Below, piece after piece: positions 8,482 through 21,577 of a stretch of 64,000 nt of DNA. This DNA is from Arthrobacter crusticola (GTDB lineage: Bacteria > Actinomycetota > Actinomycetes > Actinomycetales > Micrococcaceae), in NCBI RefSeq assembly GCF_004357995.1, contig NZ_SMTK01000005.1:248001-312000 (forward strand). Reading direction: 5' to 3'. Position numbers and translations under genes: made by a program. Numbering within the stretch: position 1 is the first letter of the stretch; the number at the start of each line of letters is the position of its first letter. The notes below the pieces were generated by a model, which worked only from the letters and a program-made list of their open reading frames with translations, was not told the DNA's origin and did not search any database.

Positions 8482-11400
8482 CTACAGGTCGGAGGCGGGC
8501 ACGCCGACGCCGAGGATCATCGGCTCGTCTCCCCCGGTCTCCTCCCGCGGTGCGGGCTTCCCGGCCCGGGCGACATGCTGCGCACCGGGCTGAGCTTCGC
8601 CGGCGCCCGAGGCCGTCACCGTCTCGATGGAGGCGTTGGAACCCTGGGCGCTGGCGGCCCGGCGCCGCGGGCGGCGGCGGGTTCCCTGGGTGGCCGGTGC
8701 CGACTGGGCGGGCGCCTGGGTTTCCGCCTGCTGGGCCGTGTCCCGCGCCGGGGCCCCCGCACCCCGTGCATCGGCCGGCTTCTTGTCGAAAGCCTCGGCG
8801 AGGCTGTCGAGCGTCAGCCGCGGGCCCTCGGGAGCGGCGGCGGCCGCAGCCGCGTCCGCCCGGGGCAGCGTGACGGTCTCACCGTTGATGGTGAGGACCG
8901 CCGCGGCTGCCTCGTCCCGGGACCTCTCGGGGGCGGGTGCCTTCTCCGGGGCGGGTGCCTTCTCCGCCGTTCCAGCCGGTGCGTCCTCCCCGTGGGCGGC
9001 ATGGTGGGTGGCCGCGGCGATGCTGGCGAGGGCGGCGCGTGCAGCCTCCGCCTTCGCTGCCCGCTCCGGGTTCTCGGCGCGGGGCTCGGGAGCCGCCTGC
9101 TGCTCCTCGATTGGCTCGGAGGTGCGTCCGCGGCTCCGCTTGCGCTCACTGCGGGACATCTTCTCCTGGCGGAGGTGCTGCTGGTGGTTCTCGGTGGAAA
9201 CGGCGTGGCGGCGGTGTTCGACCGGCTCGTCATGGGTCACCACGCCGCGGCCGGCGCAATGCTCGCAGACCTCGCCGAAGACTTCGAGCAGCCCGGTGCC
9301 CATGCGCTTCCGGGTCATCTGGACGAGCCCGAGGGAGGTCACCTCCGCCACCTGGTGCTTGGTGCGGTCCCGGCCGAGGCACTCAACGAGCCGGCGCAGG
9401 ACGAGGTCGCGGTTGGCCTCGAGGACCATGTCGATGAAGTCGATGACGATGATGCCGCCGATGTCGCGCAGGCGCAGCTGGCGCACCACCTCCTCGGCCG
9501 CCTCGAGGTTGTTCTTGGTGACCGTTTCCTCGAGGTTGCCGCCGCTGCCGGTGAACTTGCCGGTGTTGACGTCGACGACGGTCATCGCCTCGGTGCGGTC
9601 GATCACCAGCGAACCGCCGGAGGGAAGGTAGACCTTCCGATCCAGGGCCTTCTGAATCTGCTCGTCAATGCGGCTCGCGGTGAAGATGTCCTCCTCCGAG
9701 GTCCACTTTTCCAGGCGGCCCACCAGGTCCGGCGCCACGTACATGACGTAGGCCTCGATGGTGTCCCAGGCCTCCTCGCCGGAGACGAGGAGCTTGGAGA
9801 AGTCCTCGTTGAAGACGTCGCGGACCACCTTGATGGTGAGGTCCGGCTCACCGTAGAGCAGCTCCGGGGCGAGCGTCTTGGTCGAGGAGGACTTGCGTTC
9901 GATCTCCTCCCACTGGGCGCGCAAGCGGTTGATGTCGTGGGTCAGCTCTTCCTCACTGGCGCCTTCGGCCGCGGTGCGCACGATGACGCCGGCGTTCTCG
10001 GGCAGGCGGTCCTTGAGGATGCGCTTGAGCCGGTTGCGCTCGACGTCGGGCAGCTTGCGGGAGATGCCGGTCATGGAGCCGCCCGGCACGTACACGAGGT
10101 ACCGGCCCGGCAGGGAGATCTGGCTGGTCAGGCGGGCGCCCTTGTGGCCCACGGGGTCCTTGGTGACCTGCACGAGCACCGGGTCGCCGGACTTCAGCGC
10201 CAGCTCGATGCGGCGCGGCTGCCCGTCGAGGCCCGCGGCGTCCCAGTTGACCTCGCCGGCGTAGAGCACGGCGTTGCGGCCGCGTCCAATGTCGACGAAG
10301 GCGGCCTCCATGCTCGGCAGGACGTTCTGGACCTTCCCGAGGTACACGTTGCCGATCAGCGAGTCCTGCTGGGTCTTGGAGACGAAGTGCTCGGCGAGGA
10401 TCCCGTCCTCGAGCACGCCGATCTGGATCCTGTCGTCGCGCTGGCGCACCACCATCTGGCGGTCGACGGATTCGCGGCGCGCAAGGAACTCGGCCTCGGT
10501 GATGACCTGGCGGCGGCGGCCGGAATCGCGGGACTCCCGGCGGCGCTGCTTCTTCGCTTCGAGGCGGGTGGAGCCCTTGACGCTGGTCACCCGGTCGGAG
10601 GGTGCCTCGCTGCTCTGTCGGGGGGCGCGGACCCGGGTCACGGTGTTGGGCGGATCGTCGTCCTCCCCGCCGGTCAGTTCGAGATCCTGGTCGCCGCGGC
10701 GGCGACGGCGGCGGCGGCGGGAGGTGACGGCATCCCCGGTCTCGGAGGAGGGTCCGTTGGACTGTCCCTCCCCGGAGTCACCGTTCTCGTCGTCCTGGGC
10801 GTCGCCGGTGCCGCTGTCGCTGCGGTTCCTGCCCCGGCGGCGGCTGCGCCGACGGCGCGGTCCGGCGTCGTCGGAGTCGTCGTCCTCGTCGTCCTCAAGC
10901 GCCGGTTCGGTGACCTTGACGGTCTGGACCGCGGCACTGAGGTCGGGGGCGTGGAAGAGCAGCGACAGGGGTGAATCCGGGATGGCGAAGGGGTCGACGT
11001 ACGAGGGTTCGGCGCTCTTCGGTGCCGGCTCGGCGGCGGTCTCCGCGGTGGAGGCGTCGGTCTGCGCGCCCTGGGTGGCGGCGGGCTGCTGTGCGGCTGG
11101 CGCGGGGGCCTTGGTTCCGGGGCCGTCGGCCGAGCCGGCGGACACCTGCCCTGCTTCTTCGCCGTCCACGGGGACGCCCGCGGCCTCAACGGCGTCGCTC
11201 TTCGTGCGGCGGGTGCGTACGGTCCGGCGGGCCCGGACCGGGTTCTCGGCGGCCGGCGCGTCCTCCCCGGACGCAGCCGGCGCGGCCTCGGCGGAGTCAC
11301 CGGCGACGGCGGCCGCGGCTACGGCGGCCTCTGCTGCGGCGGGCTCTCCTGCAGGAACCTCGGGTGCGGGCGCTGCGGGTGCTGCCGGTCCCGCTTCGGC

Positions 11401-11817
11401 CGTGGCCGCCCTGCGGCGGGTGCGGGTGGCCTTCGCCTTGGGTGCCGGCCCGGCGGCGGGCACGTCGGCGTCTGCCGTGTCAGTGCCGCTCGTGTCGGTG
11501 CCGGCCGGGTCGGTGACTGCATCCAGCGGCGCATCTGCCGGGGACTCCGGCGCGGCGGCCTTGCGGGCCCGGGTGGCGCGGCGGCGGGGTGCTTCGGTGG
11601 CCGTGTCGGCCGACCCGGTCGCGGCATCCGGCGCGGCGGAGGACGCTACCGGTGCGGGGGTCTCCCCGGCGGTGTCGCCTGCCGGGACCTTAGTCGGCGC
11701 TCCGGCGGGCGAGCTTGCCGCCCTGCGGGCCCGCGGGGCCTTCTTTGCAGGCGCTGCGGGAGGCTGCGCCCCTGCTGCTGCGCCCTGCTCGTTGTTCTGC
11801 GTTTCGAACTGATCCAT
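8482..11817 (-). CDS. rne: Ribonuclease E/G family endoribonuclease
   Basis: This 1111-residue single-strand-specific endoribonuclease is central to rRNA processing and mRNA decay. An Ala/Pro/Arg-rich disordered region fills about the first 450 residues. It is followed by an S1 RNA-binding domain (LIGNVYLGKVQNVLPSMEAA), the RNase-H-like catalytic domain with the metal-ligand segments VVDVNTGKFTG and IIVIDFIDM, the zinc-link CEHC, and then an Arg/Ala-rich tail with EKAPAP repeats. Central catalytic domains flanked by disordered arms are the known actinobacterial RNase E layout. The ATG giving DQFETQNNEQ is chosen because GGAG lies 9 bases upstream; an upstream in-frame ATG has no such site. 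Confidence 0.95.
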   Translation of the reverse strand: MDQFETQNNEQGAAAGAQPPAAPAKKAPRARRAASSPAGAPTKVPAGDTAGETPAPVASSAAPDAATGSADTATEAPRRRATRARKAAAPESPADAPLDAVTDPAGTDTSGTDTADADVPAAGPAPKAKATRTRRRAATAEAGPAAPAAPAPEVPAGEPAAAEAAVAAAAVAGDSAEAAPAASGEDAPAAENPVRARRTVRTRRTKSDAVEAAGVPVDGEEAGQVSAGSADGPGTKAPAPAAQQPAATQGAQTDASTAETAAEPAPKSAEPSYVDPFAIPDSPLSLLFHAPDLSAAVQTVKVTEPALEDDEDDDSDDAGPRRRRSRRRGRNRSDSGTGDAQDDENGDSGEGQSNGPSSETGDAVTSRRRRRRRRGDQDLELTGGEDDDPPNTVTRVRAPRQSSEAPSDRVTSVKGSTRLEAKKQRRRESRDSGRRRQVITEAEFLARRESVDRQMVVRQRDDRIQIGVLEDGILAEHFVSKTQQDSLIGNVYLGKVQNVLPSMEAAFVDIGRGRNAVLYAGEVNWDAAGLDGQPRRIELALKSGDPVLVQVTKDPVGHKGARLTSQISLPGRYLVYVPGGSMTGISRKLPDVERNRLKRILKDRLPENAGVIVRTAAEGASEEELTHDINRLRAQWEEIERKSSSTKTLAPELLYGEPDLTIKVVRDVFNEDFSKLLVSGEEAWDTIEAYVMYVAPDLVGRLEKWTSEEDIFTASRIDEQIQKALDRKVYLPSGGSLVIDRTEAMTVVDVNTGKFTGSGGNLEETVTKNNLEAAEEVVRQLRLRDIGGIIVIDFIDMVLEANRDLVLRRLVECLGRDRTKHQVAEVTSLGLVQMTRKRMGTGLLEVFGEVCEHCAGRGVVTHDEPVEHRRHAVSTENHQQHLRQEKMSRSERKRSRGRTSEPIEEQQAAPEPRAENPERAAKAEAARAALASIAAATHHAAHGEDAPAGTAEKAPAPEKAPAPERSRDEAAAAVLTINGETVTLPRADAAAAAAAPEGPRLTLDSLAEAFDKKPADARGAGAPARDTAQQAETQAPAQSAPATQGTRRRPRRRAASAQGSNASIETVTASGAGEAQPGAQHVARAGKPAPREETGGDEPMILGVGVPASDL

Positions 11818-12251
11818 ATGTATAGGCTCCAGCCCCTGCGGCGCCGGCCACATTCCAGCGCCCTTCAGGGCAGTATGTCGGCCGTCCGCGGACCCTACGC
11901 CCTAGCGGCGACCGGAAGTCGTCATTGTGTCGTTTGAGGTCGCACCGGCTGGAGGGTGCGGCATCACTCAAAGACCAGCGGCGCTTTTCCAACTCATCCG
12001 TCGTTATCACGGTGGCCTGCGAGGCGGATTCCGGAACCGCCCACCAGGATTGATGGGCTCGGTGTGCCGGAAGCATCGCCCGCAGAGCGGAAGCCTGTCG
12101 CTGGACCGGAACGGAAATGTGGTTCCCGAACCAGCCACGGCAATTGTCTCACACCAGCATGCGAATCAGCCGTTCCGGCGGCTAGAGTGGCGGAACCATC
12201 GGCGCACGGGATGCCGGCGCCCACCGCCCACCCGAGGACGACGACAACCCC
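11818..12251. other. Divergent gene-free stretch between rne and the VKOR gene
   Basis: These 434 bases lie between two divergent starts and must hold both promoters. I see no conserved protein and no structured RNA. A TAGAGT hexamer near 12184 could be a -10 element for the VKOR gene, but no matching -35 is evident. Confidence 0.5.
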
Positions 12252-12881
12252 ATGGCACACCCCGCGCACGCTGCTCCCTCCGGTACGAATGCGGAGGTGG
12301 GAGCCGGAACCGGGCCGTCACGGCGGTTCGCTTCACTCCTGGTCGCCGTCGGCGGCATCGGCTGGCTGGCCTCCGGACAGCTGGTCCTTGAACGGCTCGC
12401 CCTCTATGCGGACCCGGACTACGTCACCAGCTGCGACGTGAACCCGTGGATCTCCTGCGGCGAGGTGTTCCGGACTGAGCAGGCCGCGGTGTTCGGCTTC
12501 CCCAACCCACTGATCGGCCTCGTGGCCTTCGCCGTCGTGATCACCACAGGTATGGCGCTGCTCGCGGGGGCGCAGTTGCGCCGCTGGTACTGGCTTGGCC
12601 TGCAGGCCGGGACGGTCCTCGGCGCGGCATTCACGCTCTGGTTGTGGTTCCAGGCGCTGTTCGTAATCTCCATCCTCTGCATCTACTGCATGGTGGTGTG
12701 GGTCGTGATGATCGTCCTCACGGTGCAGCTCACAGCGCGTAATGCCGCCTCCGGGGTGCTGCCGGTTCCTCCACGGACCGCACGGCTGCTGACCGATTGG
12801 TCATGGGTCCTGGTGGCGCTGCTGGTCGTGGCGGGCGCGGCGTCGGTGTTCCTGCGCTTCGCCGGGGCCCTGCTGGGCTGA
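12252..12881 (+). CDS. Vitamin K epoxide reductase (VKOR) family membrane protein
   Basis: VKOR homologues in actinobacteria reoxidise DsbA-like proteins using menaquinone and so support disulfide formation outside the membrane. This 209-residue protein has about five hydrophobic helices. All four expected redox cysteines are visible: a loop pair in TSCDVNPWISCGEVF and the active CxxC pair in ILCIYCMVVW. No thioredoxin domain is fused. It stands alone, divergent from rne and convergent with dxs, with a partner DsbA not in this window. The ribosome site (GAGGACG, about 11 bases upstream) is weak. Confidence 0.93.
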   Translation: MAHPAHAAPSGTNAEVGAGTGPSRRFASLLVAVGGIGWLASGQLVLERLALYADPDYVTSCDVNPWISCGEVFRTEQAAVFGFPNPLIGLVAFAVVITTGMALLAGAQLRRWYWLGLQAGTVLGAAFTLWLWFQALFVISILCIYCMVVWVVMIVLTVQLTARNAASGVLPVPPRTARLLTDWSWVLVALLVVAGAASVFLRFAGALLG

Positions 12882-12979
12882 GGCACCCCACACCGCCGCC
12901 TACACCATCCAGGACGCAGTAGTTCCGGGGACACTGCGGTCCACCGGTCATTCCTGCATCCTCGACGCAGGACGGGAGT

Positions 12980-14986
12980 CTAAAGGGTCGGAAACTGCCC
13001 CGTGGTCGCATCCTGGCCGGAAGTGGACTCCCGGCCTGAAGTGGAGTCATGGCCGGGCAGGGGCCGGGCCACCGGGACCTTCGTTCCCAGGACCTGCGCC
13101 ACGATGTCGTGGGTGACCTTCTGCGCGGTCAGGCCCACGCGCGCGAGCACCTCGCTGCGCGAGCCGTGGTCGAGGAACTCCACGGGGAGGCCGACCTCGT
13201 TCAGTGCGGTGTCGACGCCCGCAGCCCGCATCTCCTGCCGGATCCTCGACCCGACGCCGCCGGCACGCACGCCGTCCTCGATCACAATGACGATGCGGTG
13301 CTCCGCGGCCAGGTCGATCACCGACGGACAGACGGGCAGCACCCAGCGGGGGTCGATGACCGTCGAGCTGATGCCCTGGGCACCGAGGCGGTTTGAGACA
13401 TCGAGCGCGAGTTCGCTCATGGCGCCGACGCTGACGATCAGCACGTCATTGGTCGTCGACCCGGAGGGGCGCCGGGCGAGCACGTCGACGCCGTCGCCCA
13501 GGCGCTCGATGGCCTCGACCTCCGCACCGACCGAGCCCTTGGAGTAGCGCACGACGCTCGGGGCGTCGGGAATGGAGACGGCCTCACGCAGTTCCTCGCG
13601 CAGCCGGGTGGCATCGCGGGGGGCGGCAAGGTGCAGCCCGGGCACTGTCTGCAGCATGGAGAGGTCCCACATGCCGTGGTGGCTGGCGCCGTCGGGCCCG
13701 GTGACCCCCGAGCGGTCAAGGACGATGGTGACCCCGGCCTTGTGCAGCGCCACGTCCATCAGGAGCTGGTCGAAGGCCCGGTTCAGGAAGGTGGCGTACA
13801 GCGCGACGACGGGGTGCAGCCCCCCGTAGGCCATGCCCGCCGCGCTGGTGAGCGCGTGCTGTTCGGCGATGCCGACGTCGAACACGCGGTCGGGGTGGCG
13901 GGCGGCGAAGCGGTGCAGCCCGACCGGGATGAGCATGGCGCCGGTGATGCCGACGATGTCGGGGCGCTCGTCGGCGATATCGGCGATCTCATTGGCGAAG
14001 ACCGAGGTCCACGACTGGGAGGCGCCGGACTCGACCGGCTCCCCCGTGCCCGGGTCGATGATGCCCACAGCGTGGAACTGGTCGGCCTCGTGGGCGCGTG
14101 CCGGGGCGTAGCCGTGCCCCTTCTCCGTGATCGCGTGGACGATCACCGGGCCTTCGTAGTTGCGGGCCAGGTGGAGAGCCTGCTCGACGGCGCCGAGGTC
14201 GTGGCCGTCGACCGGGCCGACGTACTTCATGCCGAGGTCTTCGAAGAGGCCCTGCGGCGCCCACCAGTCCTTCACGCCCTTCTTGGTGGCGTGGAGGCTC
14301 TTGTAGGCGAAGCGGCCCGCGGGCCCGCCGGCCTGCAGCCGGCCGGTGAACCACTCAAGGGTCCGCTCATACACCTTATGGGTGCGGACCGAGTCGAGCG
14401 CCGGGCGGAGGGAGGCGAGGTAGTCCGCGACGCCGCCGATCGTCGGAGCATAGGAGCGTCCATTGTCGTTCACCACGATCACCACGCGGCGTCGCTTGTC
14501 GGCGGCGATATTGTTGATCGCCTCCCAGGCCATGCCGCCGGTGAGGGCGCCGTCGCCGACGAGGACGACGGTGTACCGGTCGCCCTCCCCGTTCAGGACG
14601 CGGGCGCGGGAGATTCCGTCGGCCCAGGACAGCGACGACGACGCGTGGGAGCTTTCGACGATGTCGTGGACGGACTCGGCGCGGGAGGGGTATCCGGAGA
14701 GGCCGCCCTGCTGGCGCAGGGTGTCGAAGTTCTGCCGGCCGGTGACGAGCTTGTGGACGTAGGACTGGTGCCCGGTGTCGAAGATGACGCTGTCGCGCGG
14801 GGAGTCGAACACGCGGTGGACGCCCAGGGTCAGTTCCACAACGCCGAGGTTCGGTCCGAGGTGCCCGCCGGTGCGGGAGACGTTGGTGACGAGGAAGGCG
14901 CGGATCTCCCGGGCGAGGGCGTCGAGTTGGGATTCGGTAAGCCGGCTCAGGTCCTGCGGGCTGCGAATTGTCTCAAGAAGTCCCAT
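12980..14986 (-). CDS. dxs: 1-deoxy-D-xylulose-5-phosphate synthase
   Basis: DXS joins pyruvate and glyceraldehyde 3-phosphate, a thiamine-diphosphate-dependent reaction and the first step of the MEP isoprenoid pathway. It is 668 residues. The substrate/TPP region has [15 protein letters not shown], the TPP motif is GDGALTGG...NN, and the transketolase pyrimidine domain has [13 protein letters not shown]. The C-terminal 25 residues (Ser/Thr/Gly-rich, with a repeated STSG-type unit) exceed the family core. The ATG is fixed by GAGGAGG 5 bases upstream; a longer frame has no support. M. tuberculosis dxs1 occupies the same neighbourhood. Confidence 0.96.
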   Translation of the reverse strand: MGLLETIRSPQDLSRLTESQLDALAREIRAFLVTNVSRTGGHLGPNLGVVELTLGVHRVFDSPRDSVIFDTGHQSYVHKLVTGRQNFDTLRQQGGLSGYPSRAESVHDIVESSHASSSLSWADGISRARVLNGEGDRYTVVLVGDGALTGGMAWEAINNIAADKRRRVVIVVNDNGRSYAPTIGGVADYLASLRPALDSVRTHKVYERTLEWFTGRLQAGGPAGRFAYKSLHATKKGVKDWWAPQGLFEDLGMKYVGPVDGHDLGAVEQALHLARNYEGPVIVHAITEKGHGYAPARAHEADQFHAVGIIDPGTGEPVESGASQSWTSVFANEIADIADERPDIVGITGAMLIPVGLHRFAARHPDRVFDVGIAEQHALTSAAGMAYGGLHPVVALYATFLNRAFDQLLMDVALHKAGVTIVLDRSGVTGPDGASHHGMWDLSMLQTVPGLHLAAPRDATRLREELREAVSIPDAPSVVRYSKGSVGAEVEAIERLGDGVDVLARRPSGSTTNDVLIVSVGAMSELALDVSNRLGAQGISSTVIDPRWVLPVCPSVIDLAAEHRIVIVIEDGVRAGGVGSRIRQEMRAAGVDTALNEVGLPVEFLDHGSRSEVLARVGLTAQKVTHDIVAQVLGTKVPVARPLPGHDSTSGRESTSGQDATTGQFPTL

Positions 14987-15012
14987 CGGCGCCTCCTCAG
15001 GTCGTTTGCTGC

Positions 15013-15027
15013 GGCGAAGACTTCGCC
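15013..15027. promoter_or_regulatory. 15-bp perfect palindrome in the dxs leader
   Basis: GGCGAAG-A-CTTCGCC lies 26 bases upstream of the dxs ATG, between a possible -10 (TAGAGT on the minus strand, 15044-15049) and the ribosome binding site. It could be an operator or a short leader hairpin. There is no direct evidence for either. Confidence 0.4.
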
Positions 15028-15198
15028 AGGGCAATTTCCGTTAACTCTAACGTCACAGCTGCCCCGGAGGTGCCCGATCTCCCTGCGCCCGACGCCCGGC
15101 GGGTGGACCCCGGCGAGGATCTCCCCCCGGAGGACCCGGAAGATCGCCTCGCCGTCAACTTTCGCTGACATGTCCGTGGACTCGGTCACGGGGCCGGG

Positions 15199-18003
<2,805 letters not shown>

Positions 18004-18084
18004 GGCCGAGTCCTTCCACCGCTGGAGGAGTCCGGGGCGGGGTCCGCGTCCGGAACCGATGCCTCAGATTCTAGCCGCGGGTGC

Positions 18085-19401
18085 TCACGCCGCACCCCGT
18101 GGCGGGGAAAGCAGTGCGAAGGATTCCATGTGGTGCGTATGCGGGTACAGGTCGAAGACCCGCAGCGTGTCGAGGGTCCATCCACGGGCCTGGAAGAGGC
18201 CGAGGTCGCGGGCGAATGAGGCGGGGTCGCAGGAAACGTAGCCGATCCGCCGCGGCGCGGCGTCGATGATCTGGCCGACGACCTTCTTGCCGGCTCCGGC
18301 CCGCGGCGGGTCGAGGAGGACGACGTCGAGCGGCCGGTCGTGGGAGGCGAGCACCTTGTCCACCCGGCCCTGGACGATGCTCACCTGGTCCTGGCCGTGG
18401 AGGTTGCGGCGGGCGTCCCGGCTGGTGCCGGCCGAACCTTCGACGGACAGCACCGACCCCTTGGCGCCGACGGCGGAGGCGAGCGGCACGGTGAAGAGCC
18501 CGGCTCCGGCGTAGAGGTCGGCGGCGTGCTCGCCCTCGGCGACCTGCAGCCCCTCAAGCACGGCGCCGGTCAGCACCTCGGGCCCCCGGCGGTGGATCTG
18601 CCAGAATCCGGCCCCGGTGACGCGGTAGGCGTGCGGACCGACCTGCTCCTGCAGCCAGGTCCGGCCCTTGAGCCGGTGCACGTCGCCGGCTGCGGCGTCG
18701 AGGACCGCCACGGAGGCCCCGGCGATCTGGGCCGCGATGGCCCCGGCCCGGCGCGGTGCGGTGCCTTCGGCGGGGATGAGCAGCACGAGGGGATCCCCGC
18801 CTCCGGACCCGACGGCGACGTCGACCCGCTGCATGCCCGAAAAGTCCAGGTCCCACAGCCGCAGGGCGTTCACCGCGTCGACGGCCAGCGGCATGTCCGT
18901 GACCGGAACGAGCGCGTCCGAGCGGTGCACGTGCATGGCCAGGCGTCCGTTGCCGGTGACGGCGAAGGCCGCCCGGGTGCGCCAGCCCAGCCCGTCGGGG
19001 GTTTCCCCGGGCGCGGCCTCGACGGTGACGTCCCGCTCGGTGCGGGCGATCCGGGTCAGCTGTTCGGCGAAGATCTGCGCCTTGACCCGGCGCTGCTCCT
19101 CGAGCGCGATGTGGCCGAATTCGGCGCCGCCGACCGGCGCGGCGCCCTGTGCGGCGGCGGTCAGCGCGTCGGCCTGCGGCCACGGGTGGGTCACCCGGTG
19201 GGGTGAGGCCTCGAGGACCTCCACTGTGTCGCCGCGCCAGAAGCTCGCGTCCTGCTCCTGCTCGGTGAGGCGGACCCGCACCCTCTCCCCCTGCAGGGCG
19301 TGCCGCACGAACACGACCCGCCCTTCGTGCCGGGCGACGGTATGCCCGCCGTGGGCCGGGCGCTCGATGGTCAGCTCGACGACTGCCGGTTCGTTGATCA
19401 C
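18085..19401 (-). CDS. TrmA/RlmCD-type RNA (uracil-5-)-methyltransferase, iron-sulfur cysteines lost
   Basis: This 438-residue class I methyltransferase probably methylates uracil C5 in rRNA or tRNA. An N-terminal TRAM domain covers about residues 1-60 (AHGGHTVARHEGRVVFVRHA). The catalytic C-terminal half has VLLDPPRAGAGKKV and the nucleophilic cysteine in GYVSCDPASFARDL. In RlmD-type relatives, cysteines after the TRAM domain hold a [4Fe-4S] cluster; the matching segment here (THPWPQADAL...VGGAEFGHI) has none, so the cluster is absent. The protein matches the family of M. tuberculosis Rv2689c in position. The GTG start follows the permease stop by 9 bases. Confidence 0.88.
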   Translation of the reverse strand: MINEPAVVELTIERPAHGGHTVARHEGRVVFVRHALQGERVRVRLTEQEQDASFWRGDTVEVLEASPHRVTHPWPQADALTAAAQGAAPVGGAEFGHIALEEQRRVKAQIFAEQLTRIARTERDVTVEAAPGETPDGLGWRTRAAFAVTGNGRLAMHVHRSDALVPVTDMPLAVDAVNALRLWDLDFSGMQRVDVAVGSGGGDPLVLLIPAEGTAPRRAGAIAAQIAGASVAVLDAAAGDVHRLKGRTWLQEQVGPHAYRVTGAGFWQIHRRGPEVLTGAVLEGLQVAEGEHAADLYAGAGLFTVPLASAVGAKGSVLSVEGSAGTSRDARRNLHGQDQVSIVQGRVDKVLASHDRPLDVVLLDPPRAGAGKKVVGQIIDAAPRRIGYVSCDPASFARDLGLFQARGWTLDTLRVFDLYPHTHHMESFALLSPPRGAA

Positions 19402-19410
19402 TTGCTCACT

Positions 19411-21381
19411 TCAGATCTTGGTTTCTTGGTCGGCCTTGGCGGATGCCAGCTGCCAGGGGACGCTGGCCACCATCACTCCGGGAACGAAGTGGAGGCGGGC
19501 CTTGATGCGCAGGGCTGTCTGGTTGTGCACGAGCTGCTCCCACCACTTCCCCACCACATATTCAGGGATGTACACCACGATCAGGTCACGGGGCGATTCG
19601 CTGCGGATGGTGGCGATGTAGTCAAGGATCGGCGTGATGGTGTCCCGGTACGGCGCGGCGAGGACGGTGATTGGAACGGGCAGCTCGAGTCTTTCCCAGT
19701 CCTCAAGCGTACGCCGGGTCTGCTCGGCGTCCACATCGACGATGACGGCCTCGAGCCGTGAGGGCCGCGACGCGCGGGCGAAGGCCAGCGCCCGCAGCGC
19801 CGGCTTGCGCACGTGCGAGACGAGCAGGACGGCGTGGACCCGCGCCGGCAGGGCGCGCAGGTTGTCGGCGTCGTCGATGGCCAGCTCGGACGCCACGCTG
19901 TCGTAGTGGCTCTTGATGCTGCGCATGATCGCGAAGAGCACCGCCATAGCGAGGACAGCGATCCAGGCGCCGTACTCGAACTTGGTCACCAGGATCACCA
20001 CGAGCACCGCCGCGGTCAGGATGAACCCGGCGGTGTTGATCGCCCGGGACTTGCGCATCCGCCACCGGGCCTGCCGGTCGGCGGTGCTGCGCAGCTGCCG
20101 GGTCCAGTGCGTAATCAGCCCGAGCTGGCTGGCGGTGAAGGAGACGAACACCCCGACGATGTAGAGCTGGACGAGCTGGGTGACGTCGGCGCCGAAGAGC
20201 AGGATCAGCGCGGCCGCCCCGAGGCCCAGCGCGAGGATGCCGTTGCTGTAGGTCAGCCGGTCCCCGCGGGTCCTCAGCTGGCGCGGCAGGTACCCGTCGC
20301 CGGCCAGCCGGGAGGCGAGCAGGGGGAACCCGTTGAAGGCGGCATGCCCGGCCAGCAGGAGCACCAGGACGGTCGCGCCCACGACAAGGAAGAACGGGAG
20401 GGTCGCATCATTGAAGACCACCGCCGCTAGCTGGCTGAGCACCGGACTCTGGAGGTAATCCTCCCCCACCGGGCGGCCGTCGATGAGCAGCTGGTTTTCG
20501 GGGTCAAGCACCACGCGGACCTTGGCGGCGTTGGCCAGGTAGATCACTCCGGCCATCATCAGGGACGCCACGGCCGCCAGGACCCCCAGGGTGGCGGCGG
20601 CATTGCGCGCCCGGGGCGCCTCGAAGCTGGGCACGTTGGCGGCCGGGGCCTCGATGCCGGTCAGCGCCGCCGCGCCGGCGGAGAACGCCCGCAGGATCAG
20701 CAGCGCGCCCCCAAGCCCCACCAGCCCGGCGTCGAAGGCTGCATCGGGCACGATTCCGAAGCCCGCGCTCGGGGCCTCGCGGAGGGTCCCGGCGGCGCTC
20801 TGGATGACTCCAACAGCGCACATCCCGAGCACCACCGCCGTGAACAGGTAGGTGGGAATGCCGGTGAGGCGTGCCCCGCGGGTGACGCCGCGCAGGTTCA
20901 GCAGGACGAGCCCCGCCACCCCGGCGACGGCGATGCCGGTGCGCATCGGCGCCGCGCCGGGTGCCAGTTCGACGGCGTACTGGGCCGCCGCGGACACCGA
21001 CACCGCCACGGTCAGCACATAATCGATCATCAGGGCCGAGGCGACCAGGGCACCGGCCTGCCCGCCGAAGTTCCGGCGGGCGATCTCATAGTCGCCGCCA
21101 CCGGTCGGATAGGCTCGCAGGGCCTGGCGGTACGAGGCGATGACCACAAGCAGGACGGCGATCACGGCAAGGCCCACCCAGGGGGCGAGCACGACGGCGG
21201 CCACTCCGGCGAGGGCCAGCGTCAGGATGATCTCATCGGGAGCGTAGGCCACCGAGGACAACGCGTTGGCTGAAAAGGTGGGCATGGCCCACCGCTGAGG
21301 CAGGGTCTGGCGCCTGCGCCTGTCACTGCGGAAAGGCTTGCCCACCAGCACCCGCTTGGCGGCCCCGAAAAAAGTCAGCAC
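19411..21381 (-). CDS. APC-family permease resembling the potassium importer KimA
   Basis: This 656-residue membrane protein has about 12 transmembrane helices over residues 30-480 and a cytosolic C-terminal domain. From family knowledge, B. subtilis KimA is an APC-fold K+/H+ symporter. Stretches similar to it include KRVLVGKPFRSD at the start, ALSSVAYAPDEI, SYRQALRAYPTGGGDY, DYVLTVAVSVSA, FSAGAAALTGIEA, GFPLLASRLA and TRGDRLTYSNGI. It is divergent from two TrkA genes, which fits potassium transport better than amino-acid transport. The GTG chosen lies 7 bases after a TAGTCT -10-like hexamer and matches the KimA N-terminus; an ATG 13 codons upstream (21420) is the alternative. Confidence 0.8.
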   Translation of the reverse strand: MLTFFGAAKRVLVGKPFRSDRRRRQTLPQRWAMPTFSANALSSVAYAPDEIILTLALAGVAAVVLAPWVGLAVIAVLLVVIASYRQALRAYPTGGGDYEIARRNFGGQAGALVASALMIDYVLTVAVSVSAAAQYAVELAPGAAPMRTGIAVAGVAGLVLLNLRGVTRGARLTGIPTYLFTAVVLGMCAVGVIQSAAGTLREAPSAGFGIVPDAAFDAGLVGLGGALLILRAFSAGAAALTGIEAPAANVPSFEAPRARNAAATLGVLAAVASLMMAGVIYLANAAKVRVVLDPENQLLIDGRPVGEDYLQSPVLSQLAAVVFNDATLPFFLVVGATVLVLLLAGHAAFNGFPLLASRLAGDGYLPRQLRTRGDRLTYSNGILALGLGAAALILLFGADVTQLVQLYIVGVFVSFTASQLGLITHWTRQLRSTADRQARWRMRKSRAINTAGFILTAAVLVVILVTKFEYGAWIAVLAMAVLFAIMRSIKSHYDSVASELAIDDADNLRALPARVHAVLLVSHVRKPALRALAFARASRPSRLEAVIVDVDAEQTRRTLEDWERLELPVPITVLAAPYRDTITPILDYIATIRSESPRDLIVVYIPEYVVGKWWEQLVHNQTALRIKARLHFVPGVMVASVPWQLASAKADQETKI

Positions 21382-21394
21382 GGCCCCCAGACTA
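21382..21394 (-). promoter_or_regulatory. Possible -10 element for leaderless KimA-like transcript
   Basis: On the minus strand TAGTCT is followed by a 7-base G/C run and then the GTG at 21381. The spacing fits a leaderless transcript. No clear -35 is seen, so this is tentative. Confidence 0.3.
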
Positions 21395-21577
21395 GCGCGT
21401 TTATGCCCCGCCGAAGCCATTAGGCTGGAGACCTACGGCAGCCGGCGCTGCGGTCTGCGGCTGTGCAAGCCGCCGCCTCAGCACCGGCCGCCGAGCGCCT
21501 CCGGACGAGATCCGGACAACGACCGGATTGAGCCGGTAAGCAGCCCGGAATGCCACCGGGCGCAGCAGGAGACAGGG

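Noticed and set aside
8056..10974. Long plus-strand reading frame (over 900 codons) antisense to rne
   Set aside because: Composition mirrors rne codon positions in GC-rich DNA; no family resemblance and no ribosome site. RNase E on the other strand has clear domains.
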